A stretch of DNA of 64,000 bases from Syntrophopropionicum propionicicum_A (GTDB lineage Bacteria; Bacillota; Desulfotomaculia; Desulfotomaculales; Pelotomaculaceae). Under the pieces are notes generated by a model that was not told the origin of the DNA, did no database searches, and was given only the letters and a program-made list of their open reading frames with translations. Made by a program: the position numbers and the translations under genes. The stretch is from the NCBI RefSeq assembly GCF_048984525.1, contig NZ_JBMGJC010000004.1, forward strand, positions 62,001 to 126,000, written 5' to 3'. Positions 1 to 5,792 of the stretch are shown in pieces (position 1 is the stretch's first letter; each line of letters opens with the position of its first letter).

Positions 1-403
1 GTGAGTACTGCCCTCCGGTCATACCGTAAATATTGTTGTTGAATATTATCGCCGTGAGGTCTATATTGCGCCTGGCCGCGTGTATGAGGTGGTTTCCCCC
101 GATTGAACTCGAGTCCCCGTCACCCATGATTACAAACACGTTAATCTCCGGCCTGGCAAGTTTAACCCCGGTGGCGAAAGCCAGCGCCCTGCCGTGGGTG
201 GTGTGAAGCGTGTTAAAATCCATATAGCCGGCTGCCCTGGAAGAGCAGCCTATACCGGATACGATCACGGTATTGTTCTGGTCACAGCCTATCTTATCGA
301 AAGCCCGCACCATGGCGCCGAGGACGATCCCGTTGCCGCAGCCGGGACACCAGATATGCGGCAGTTTTTCAGTCCGCAGGTATTTTTCAGTGCTATTCCG
401 CAT
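1..403 (-). CDS. korB: 2-oxoacid:ferredoxin oxidoreductase subunit beta (partial, C-terminus off the left edge)
   Basis: This gene encodes the thiamine-diphosphate-binding beta subunit that, with the alpha subunit, oxidatively decarboxylates a 2-oxoacid (probably 2-oxoglutarate) to its acyl-CoA and reduces ferredoxin. Translation from the ATG gives MRNSTEKYLRTEKLPHIWCP, followed by GCGNGIVLGAM, GIGCSSRAAGY, the TPP-binding GDGDSSSIGGNH and NNNIYGMTGGQ, all typical of KorB/PorB/VorB. The start overlaps the last 11 bases of the alpha-subunit gene, so the two are translationally coupled. Only about 134 residues are visible and the gene continues beyond base 1. The exact 2-oxoacid substrate cannot be fixed from sequence alone; 2-oxoglutarate is preferred because of the separate D-A-B subunit layout. 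Confidence 0.93.
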   Translation of the reverse strand, partial: MRNSTEKYLRTEKLPHIWCPGCGNGIVLGAMVRAFDKIGCDQNNTVIVSGIGCSSRAAGYMDFNTLHTTHGRALAFATGVKLARPEINVFVIMGDGDSSSIGGNHLIHAARRNIDLTAIIFNNNIYGMTGGQYS

Positions 404-1556
404 TTTTTTTCACCTTGACTTCTGATTTTATAACATCCAGGATCTCATCCGGCGTGATCATTTCTCCGGTAACCCGGTTAATGCCCTTAATTCTTGTATT
501 GCTCCGGGCGACACGTTCCACCTCGCCTATCAACTGGCCAAGGTTCAATTCGGGTACAATTACCGTGCCGGCCTGTTTGCATATGGCAGCTGTTTCTTTA
601 GCGGGGAAGGGCCAGATCGTAATCGGGCGGAAAAGACCGGCTTTAATTCCCATTTCCCGGGCTTTTTTAACCGCGCTCTTGGCGGAACGCGAGGTCGCGC
701 CGTATGCAATGACGATAATTTCAGCATCTTCGGTCATCCATGATTCGGTCATGGTTATTTCGTCAAGGTGATCCATGACTTTGTCGTTTAACCTGTTGAT
801 CAAGCGCTCGGCTTTTTCAGGGTCAGTGGTAGGACCGCCGCTTTCATCATGGGTAAGACCTGTTACGTGGTAGCGATACCCCTCGCAAAAGTTGGCCATT
901 GGCGGAACTCCGTCATCGTCCGGTTTATAAGGAAAGTATTTTTCAAGACCGGCAGGCGGCTTCTTGCGGTCGACGATCTTAATTTCGGACGGGTCGGGGA
1001 GGATGACCCTTTCCCGGCTGTGTCCGATTACTTCCTCTGACAGCAGGATCACGGGCGTCCGGAAACGTTCCGAAAGGTTGAATGCCTGTATCGTTAAGCT
1101 ATACGATTCCTGTACCGAAGCCGGGCACAGGGCTATTACAGGGTGGTCGCCGTGGGTTCCCCAGCGGGCCTGCATTATATCTCCCTGGGCGGTGGCGGTG
1201 GGAATGCCTGTGCTGGGGCCGCATCTCTGGACATTGACCACGACACATGGGACCTCCGCTATAACCGCGAAGCCCAGGTTCTCTTGTTTTAAAGAAAATC
1301 CGGGACCGCTGGTGGCGGTCAGGGATTTTGATCCGGCCAGGGACGCGCCGATAACGGCGGCCATGCTGGATATTTCATCTTCCATCTGGATAAACTTACC
1401 GCCAACGACGGGTAGTTTTTTAGAAAGGATCTCGGCAATCTCGGTGGAAGGTGTGATCGGGTAGCCGGCAAAAAAACGCACACCCGCAGCCAGGGCGCCT
1501 TCGGCAATAGCCTCGTTGCCCTGCATTAAACGGGCAAGCGGTGTAATTTCAGTCAT
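393..1556 (-). CDS. korA: 2-oxoacid:ferredoxin oxidoreductase subunit alpha
   Basis: This is the 387-residue alpha subunit of a 2-oxoacid:ferredoxin oxidoreductase (probably KorA). It supplies the pyrimidine-binding half of the thiamine diphosphate site. Visible landmarks are the N-terminal GNEAIAEGALAAGVRFFAGY followed by PITPSTEI, the TSGPGFSL motif near residue 80, the GPSTGIPT motif near residue 113, and a C-terminal transketolase-like domain (IAYGATSRSAK). It lies 3 bp after the ferredoxin gene and overlaps the beta gene by 11 bp, giving an operon order D-A-B. In anaerobic Firmicutes such enzymes serve an incomplete or reversed TCA cycle. Substrate is inferred, family is clear. Confidence 0.92.
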   Translation of the reverse strand: MTEITPLARLMQGNEAIAEGALAAGVRFFAGYPITPSTEIAEILSKKLPVVGGKFIQMEDEISSMAAVIGASLAGSKSLTATSGPGFSLKQENLGFAVIAEVPCVVVNVQRCGPSTGIPTATAQGDIMQARWGTHGDHPVIALCPASVQESYSLTIQAFNLSERFRTPVILLSEEVIGHSRERVILPDPSEIKIVDRKKPPAGLEKYFPYKPDDDGVPPMANFCEGYRYHVTGLTHDESGGPTTDPEKAERLINRLNDKVMDHLDEITMTESWMTEDAEIIVIAYGATSRSAKSAVKKAREMGIKAGLFRPITIWPFPAKETAAICKQAGTVIVPELNLGQLIGEVERVARSNTRIKGINRVTGEMITPDEILDVIKSEVKVKKNAE

Positions 1557-1559
1557 TTG

Positions 1560-1775
1560 TCAGTCCACCTCTGTGAAAATTGCAAAGTCGGGGCAATGGT
1601 TTTCGCAATTGCGGCAGCCGGTGCAGAGAGACTGGTTCGCTACTACAGCCTTGCCGCCGGCGGCCATGCTTAATACCCCGGGGCAAAGGGCCGCGCATAT
1701 GCCGCAGCCTTTACACAGGCCGGTATTAATTGATACTGTCCTGTAATGGACAGCGGTAACTGCTTCCAGGGCCAT
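1560..1775 (-). CDS. korD: 2-oxoacid:ferredoxin oxidoreductase, 4Fe-4S delta subunit
   Basis: This is a 71-residue two-cluster ferredoxin that carries electrons out of the KorAB active site. It has two Cys motifs, CKGCGICAALCP and CTGCRNCENHCP, each expected to bind one 4Fe-4S cluster. I place the start at the ATG giving MALEAVTAVHYRT because a GAGGTG ribosome-binding site lies 6 bases upstream. A longer frame with 14 more residues exists but has no such site. First gene of the minus-strand kor operon, 3 bp before korA. Confidence 0.9.
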   Translation of the reverse strand: MALEAVTAVHYRTVSINTGLCKGCGICAALCPGVLSMAAGGKAVVANQSLCTGCRNCENHCPDFAIFTEVD

Positions 1776-1833
1776 GGCTTTCACCTCAAAAAATCTATAT
1801 TCTGGGGAAAACATCATTTTTGTCAGTATGAAT

Positions 1834-1900
1834 ATATCATATTGAGATATTACTATTCATTTCTTACGGTTTAGCAGTATCTCATAATGAGATTAATCTC
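1834..1900. promoter_or_regulatory. cluster of GAGAT/ATCTC palindromes upstream of korD (candidate operators)
   Basis: The gap between korD and the divergent DUF421 gene holds ATCTCATAATGAGAT (1879-1893, perfect 15-bp palindrome) overlapping GAGATTAATCTC (1889-1900, perfect 12-bp palindrome). An imperfect relative, ATATCATATTGAGATAT, sits at 1834-1850. The repeated half-site is (A)TCTC/GAGA(T). The arrangement suggests a dimeric repressor or activator acting on the kor operon and perhaps on the divergent gene. The regulator is unknown. Confidence 0.45.
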
Positions 1901-2019
1901 AAAATAATACAAGTTTTTTCCCTATTTCATATTTTACTCTATTTACACCCGATGTAAAGTAATATTTTTATTAAAATACGGTAAAACCTAAAATAAATTT
2001 TAAAGGCTGGTGTCTGTTT

Positions 2020-2688
2020 TTGATCTGGGAATATGTTTACCGCACCACTTTTGTATATTTCCTGGTCCTGCTGGTAATAAGGATGATGGGGAAACGGGAG
2101 ATCGGCCAGCTTTCCCCTTTTGATTTTGTCGTTGCCATTATTATCGCCGAACTGGCGGCGATACCGATGGAGGCCACTAACATTCCCCTCTGGCACAGTA
2201 TCCTCCCGCTTTGTATTTTAGGTATCCTGGAAGTAATCGTATCCTATGCCACTCTTTTCAGCCGGAAACTGCGCGGCATTATCTGCGGCCACCCCCAGGT
2301 TATAATTAAAAACGGGGTCTTGTTGAAGGCGGAAATGAGAAAAGCCCGCTATAACCTGGATGACCTGATAGCCCAGATGCGTGAAAAGGGGATAGTGGAC
2401 CCGGATGACGTCGAGTTCGCCGTGCTGGAGACTTCAGGGAAGTTAAGCGTAATTTTAAAATCCCAGCACCGCCCGGTCACACCCGCCGATTTGGGGATCC
2501 CCACCGCGTATGAAGGACTGCCGACGGTCCTGGTCATGGACGGTGATGTATTGACGAAAAACCTGGATCAAATTGATTTGGACGAGACCTGGCTGCAGAA
2601 GGTTTTGAGCGAACGGGGGCTGACTCCCAGGAAAGTCCTCCTGGCCACACTCGGCACTGACGGCAGGCTTTTTATTAACAGAAAGTGA
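2020..2688 (+). CDS. DUF421 (YetF/YkjA family) membrane protein
   Basis: This 222-residue protein belongs to the DUF421 family, known from Bacillus YetF-type proteins that sit in the membrane and are linked to spore or envelope functions. The N-terminal third has three hydrophobic helices (about residues 8-22, 35-50, 56-75) with the family signature RMMGKREIGQLSPFDFVV. The cytoplasmic part has the expected segments IIKNGVLLKAEMRKARYNLD (about 96-115) and VEFAVLETSGKLSVILK (about 132-148). The start is a TTG, with a weak AAGG site upstream. It is transcribed divergently from the kor operon. Biochemical role unknown. Confidence 0.85.
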   Translation: MIWEYVYRTTFVYFLVLLVIRMMGKREIGQLSPFDFVVAIIIAELAAIPMEATNIPLWHSILPLCILGILEVIVSYATLFSRKLRGIICGHPQVIIKNGVLLKAEMRKARYNLDDLIAQMREKGIVDPDDVEFAVLETSGKLSVILKSQHRPVTPADLGIPTAYEGLPTVLVMDGDVLTKNLDQIDLDETWLQKVLSERGLTPRKVLLATLGTDGRLFINRK

Positions 2689-2816
2689 GAGCTGCCGCGT
2701 GGGGATAAGATTTAATGACAAATTTTCATAATAATGTTAACTAAAAGGAGGAAATAGTCGTTTATGGTAGAATTAACCTTATAGTCCATTTAGTTAGACG
2801 CCGGAAGGTGTTGCGA

Positions 2817-3434
2817 TTGATCCAGCTTGAGAGGAGACAACAAGTAATCCTGCTTGTCCTGGTGGGGGTCATACTTTTTGGCGGGGGATACAGGTTAGCC
2901 CAGGTCAAGGAGCGCTCCGCGGTTAAGCCGGTGCTGGAAACAGCGGAACAAAGCAGGGTCAAAAGTTTAAATGTGCATGTGACAGGAGCTGTCACCAACC
3001 CTGGCGTTTACGTACTGGAGGCCGATGCCAGGATCATCGACGCGGTTAACAAGGCCGTTCCGATGGGAGATGCCGACCTGGACTCTTTAAAACTTGCGGC
3101 TAAAGTTATTGACGGGCAGGACATCTACGTCCCATTTGAAGCTGATCGGGACGGACCGGCGGCAGCCGGAAGCCAGCCGGGGGCGCCTGGTACGTCGAGG
3201 AGCGGCGGTATGCCGGCAGGTACAGGTTTCGCCGCAAACAGCCTGGTCAATATAAACACAGCCGACGCCGCTCAGCTGGATACCCTGCCCGGTATAGGCA
3301 GCTCGCTGGCGCAGCGGATTATCCAGTACCGGGAAAATAACGGCCCTTTTAAAGCTATAGAAGATTTAAAGGATGTTTCCGGGATAGGCGACAAAAACTT
3401 TGAAAACCTGAAGGACAGGATAACTGTTTATTAA
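2817..3434 (+). CDS. comEA: competence protein ComEA, SLBB and helix-hairpin-helix DNA-binding protein
   Basis: ComEA is a membrane-anchored receptor that binds incoming double-stranded DNA and hands it to the ComEC channel. Visible parts in order are an N-terminal membrane anchor (about residues 8-24), an SLBB domain (VHVTGAVTNPGVYVLEADAR), a low-complexity Gly/Pro/Ala linker, and a C-terminal helix-hairpin-helix pair (VNINTADAAQLDTLPGIGSS, then DVSGIGDKNFENLK). I chose the TTG start lying 8 bases behind GGAAGGTG; GTG and TTG codons three and two positions earlier overlap that ribosome-binding site. comEC lies 2.4 kb downstream, separated by unrelated genes. Confidence 0.9.
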   Translation: MIQLERRQQVILLVLVGVILFGGGYRLAQVKERSAVKPVLETAEQSRVKSLNVHVTGAVTNPGVYVLEADARIIDAVNKAVPMGDADLDSLKLAAKVIDGQDIYVPFEADRDGPAAAGSQPGAPGTSRSGGMPAGTGFAANSLVNINTADAAQLDTLPGIGSSLAQRIIQYRENNGPFKAIEDLKDVSGIGDKNFENLKDRITVY

Positions 3435-3440
3435 TATTTT

Positions 3441-3470
3441 ACATAGTGTGGCAAACCCTATGTTTATCTT
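3441..3470 (+). terminator. weak hairpin after comEA
   Basis: ACATAG pairs with CTATGT around an 11-base loop, followed by a T-rich stretch (TTTATCTTTTG). It lies just after the comEA stop. The short 6-bp stem makes this only a possible terminator. Confidence 0.3.
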
Positions 3471-3510
3471 TTGTTATGAGCTAAATATATAGTTGAGGAG
3501 GCTCACAGTT

Positions 3511-3753
3511 ATGGCTGAGATAAAATTTGAAATTACAAAAAGCCTGGGGGTCCTTTCAGAGGGCTCCCGGGGTTGGCAGAAAGAGATCAACCTGGTCTGC
3601 TGGAACGAGCGCAAGCCCAAAATCGACATCCGTGACTGGGCTCCGGAACATGAGAAAATGGGTAAAGGCATTACTTTGAACTGCGAGGAAATAAAAAAGT
3701 TGAAAGAAATTCTGGACAGTATCGATATTGTTGGCCTGGGGTTGGAGCCGTAA
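3511..3753 (+). CDS. YdbC/PC4-type single-stranded DNA-binding protein
   Basis: This 80-residue protein matches the bacterial YdbC family, a relative of the eukaryotic transcriptional coactivator PC4 that binds single-stranded DNA as a dimer. Recognisable family segments are LGVLSEGSRGWQKEINLV, KIDIRDWAPEHEKMGKGITL and a C-terminal helix EEIKKLKEIL. The ATG is preceded by GAGGAGG. It is a single gene between comEA and a convergent small gene. A role in DNA uptake or repair is plausible from its ssDNA-binding family and position near comEA, but that is inference. Confidence 0.85.
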   Translation: MAEIKFEITKSLGVLSEGSRGWQKEINLVCWNERKPKIDIRDWAPEHEKMGKGITLNCEEIKKLKEILDSIDIVGLGLEP

Positions 3754-3764
3754 AATAATAAAAA

Positions 3765-3793
3765 CCCGATCCGGCTTAAGATGCCGGGTCGGG
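3765..3793 (-). terminator. intrinsic terminator between convergent genes
   Basis: CCCGATCCGGC pairs with GCCGGGTCGGG around a 7-base loop. On the minus strand the stem is followed by TTTTTATTATTTT, so it best serves the small minus-strand zinc-ribbon gene. On the plus strand it could also stop the PC4-like gene, although the T-run is poor in that direction. Confidence 0.7.
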
Positions 3794-3820
3794 CTTAGTA
3801 TACTTGTACGGTGGCGGTTA

Positions 3821-3976
3821 CTACTTGCGGTTGTCCGTATGCGTTATGTCACCGCACCACTGGCACTTGTAAAAGTCATATACCGAATCTTCGTCTTCGG
3901 TTTTGAACATGTGGCTTCTCTGCCCTCCGCAGTCGCAGTTGAAATCGGTTTCCAGACTGTTTTCCTCTTGATCCAT
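3821..3976 (-). CDS. small zinc-ribbon-like protein, 51 aa
   Basis: A short gene reads MDQEENSLETDFNCDCGGQR at its start and ends DDITHTDNRK-like (GDITHTDNRK). It has a clear AGGAGG ribosome-binding site 8 bases upstream. Two Cys knuckles are visible, CDCGG at residues 14-18 and CQWCG at residues 38-42, which would make a treble-clef or zinc-ribbon fold. It converges on the PC4-like gene and ends just before a strong hairpin. Function is not known; the acidic body and paired Cys knuckles suggest a metal-binding or protein-interaction role. Confidence 0.7.
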   Translation of the reverse strand: MDQEENSLETDFNCDCGGQRSHMFKTEDEDSVYDFYKCQWCGDITHTDNRK

Positions 3977-4107
3977 CAAGGTCCCCTCCTGGTGTTTTTT
4001 AGCTCTTCGCAGAATGGAAACGGTACCTTTTGAATGTTAAATAAGTGTTTCAACAAAATTTCCATAAATCCTTTACCTTTGAAAATTTAATTATTAATGG
4101 AATGTCG

Positions 4108-4857
4108 TTACGCGCCAGGAGATTCTCCAAGTCTGGACTTAATAAAATTATTTATTTCTGACATGACAAGTTCCTGATCATAGTCGATAACAGCCATATG
4201 TCCTGAGTTTTTCAGCCAAATAAATTTTTTACCGGCGGTGTTAACCAGGCTGCTGTATATGTAAGGACCGTTGCTGCAGGGGACAACACCGTCGTCCTGT
4301 GATTGAATGACCAGGGCGGGAACAGTTATGCGGCAGAGTTCGGACCGCACCGAGCGCATCAGGCTGAACAGCTGTATCAGCGCACCCGGGGGCACTGTGT
4401 TGTAAGCAAAATGATTATTACGAGCACACGGGTCCTTGATATTGTGGTCCACAGCTTTTTTGAAATGCAGGAGGTATTCAATAGGGCGGGTGAGATACAG
4501 CTTCAGCTCAAGGTACACCGGCGCGCAAACTGTAATCACCCCGTCAGCCTGGTAGTTCGCCGCCAGGTGCAGGGCTATGGTCCCTCCCATGGAAAATCCG
4601 ATCAGAAAAACGTGAGAGCAGATGCTCTTCAGCTTTTCCAGCCCGGCAGCAGCAGAACCTATCCAGTCTTCACAGCTCCTGCCCCTTAGATCAGAAGGCT
4701 TTGTGCCGTGGCCTTCAAGCAGGACACCTGAAACCGTTATGCCTTTACCGCGCAGGTATTCACCCAGCGGCATCATTTCAATGGGTGAACCGCCGAAACC
4801 ATGTATTAAAAGACAGCCTGTGCTGCCGCCGGGGAAGTAAAACGGTTTTACTCCTAT
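4108..4857 (-). CDS. alpha/beta-hydrolase (Est30-like carboxylesterase) with no canonical start codon
   Basis: This encodes a serine esterase of the Est30/YvaK carboxylesterase or monoacylglycerol-lipase type. The oxyanion motif is HGFGG, the nucleophile elbow is GFSMGG, and the late Asp (QSQDDGVV) and His (NSGHMAV) complete the triad. The first in-frame ATG lies after the HGFGG motif, so it cannot be the native start. Reading upstream in frame gives IGVKPFYFPGGSTGCLLIHG, then a TAA stop, with no ATG, GTG or TTG between. An ATA codon stands 8 bases behind a good GGAGG, so it is either an unusual ATA start or a mutated ATG. I use that codon. A repeat element begins within 10 bp of the ribosome-binding site. 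Confidence 0.75.
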   Translation of the reverse strand: MGVKPFYFPGGSTGCLLIHGFGGSPIEMMPLGEYLRGKGITVSGVLLEGHGTKPSDLRGRSCEDWIGSAAAGLEKLKSICSHVFLIGFSMGGTIALHLAANYQADGVITVCAPVYLELKLYLTRPIEYLLHFKKAVDHNIKDPCARNNHFAYNTVPPGALIQLFSLMRSVRSELCRITVPALVIQSQDDGVVPCSNGPYIYSSLVNTAGKKFIWLKNSGHMAVIDYDQELVMSEINNFIKSRLGESPGA

Positions 4858-4873
4858 GGTTATCCCCTCCGGG

Positions 4874-4980
4874 TAAACAAATTAACTGGATTTACAAGAT
4901 TATTAGATTCAACTAATAATATTTCTTTTAAAATCTTGTTAATCCTATTAAATCCTGTTAATCATGTCAAATTGTTTAAT
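4874..4980. repeat. MITE-like intergenic repeat, AAACAA...TTGTTT family, copy 1
   Basis: This roughly 105-bp AT-rich segment begins TAAACAAATTAACTGGATTT and ends in inverted form AATCATGTCAAATTGTTTAA, so its ends are inverted repeats. Inside are the repeated units GGATTTACAAGATTA and, inverted, AATCTTGTTAATCC and AATCCTGTTAATC. The same units occur at 30896-30952 and 35373-35627. It abuts the 5' end of the esterase gene. Confidence 0.6.
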
Positions 4981-5090
4981 AGAAATACTGCAAAAAGAAG
5001 GGGTTTAGGCTTTTTTGGAGAACTATTCCAGAACTCCATATGCACTTGTTAAAACTATCACGCCATATTGCGGAGAGGTGGGCTTTTTTC

Positions 5091-5753
5091 ATGGAAGTCA
5101 ACCCGCTGATCAGAATGCTGCTGATGGAATACCTTACAGGTTTCCAAAGCGGAGAAGTAAAGGGGACAGGGGCGAAAAGCGGTGAATTCCAACTGCTGCT
5201 CACGCTGGCCCTGTCCGGCGGCCTGGAGTATTTGCCGGCAGATTACTGCGGTTCCGGCGGCATTAAGGCTTCCACCGCCGGTTCAATGAAGCAGGGGAAA
5301 AGGTTTACATCCGAAAACAGGACCGCGTCCCGCGGCATTAGCAGGTCAACCGGCGGCAGTGCCGGGACCGGCAGCCTGGACAGCCTGATCAAAAATACGG
5401 CGTCAAAATACGGGGTGGACCAGTCCCTAATTAAATCGGTAATCCAGGCCGAATCAGACTTTAATCCCGGCGCCACTTCACCGGCGGGGGCAATCGGGCT
5501 GATGCAGCTCATGCCGGACACCGCCTCCTACCTGGGGGTCCGGAACCCATATGACCCGGCACAGAATCTAGAGGGCGGCGTGCGTTATTTAAAACAGATG
5601 CTCGACCGTTACGGCGGTGACGTAAGCCTGGCCCTGGCCGCTTACAACGCCGGACCGGGAGCGGTGGACCGCGCGGGAGGAATACCAAACTATAAAGAAA
5701 CAAGAGATTACGTACGGAAGGTGCTGGAGAACAGAATAAATTTTACAGTCTAG
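5091..5753 (+). CDS. lytic transglycosylase (SLT domain)
   Basis: This 220-residue protein carries a C-terminal SLT domain (about residues 110-215) that cleaves the MurNAc-GlcNAc bond of peptidoglycan. The catalytic Glu is in IQAESDFNP. The flanking family motifs are GAIGLMQLMPDTA, NLEGGVRYL and LALAAYNAGPGAV. The N-terminal 100 residues are low-complexity and Ser/Gly rich, without an obvious signal peptide in the reading frame. The ATG giving MEVNPLIRMLL is preceded by GGAGAGGTG; an earlier in-frame ATG lacks this. Possible roles are cell-wall turnover or opening the wall for the DNA-uptake apparatus, comEC being the next gene. Confidence 0.85.
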   Translation: MEVNPLIRMLLMEYLTGFQSGEVKGTGAKSGEFQLLLTLALSGGLEYLPADYCGSGGIKASTAGSMKQGKRFTSENRTASRGISRSTGGSAGTGSLDSLIKNTASKYGVDQSLIKSVIQAESDFNPGATSPAGAIGLMQLMPDTASYLGVRNPYDPAQNLEGGVRYLKQMLDRYGGDVSLALAAYNAGPGAVDRAGGIPNYKETRDYVRKVLENRINFTV

Positions 5754-5792
5754 CAGTCCCTCACCTGTCCTCATAAAATAGCGGAGATTTTT

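Noticed and set aside
2715..2743. ATGACA and TAATGT as a promoter for comEA
   Set aside because: The spacing is 11 bp for the best -10, and the box at 17 bp (TAACTA) matches poorly.
2764..2784. Six-codon frame MVELTL behind AAAAGGAGG upstream of comEA
   Set aside because: The ribosome-binding site is strong but the frame is only six codons and shows no regulatory structure. It may be chance, and I could not support a leader peptide.
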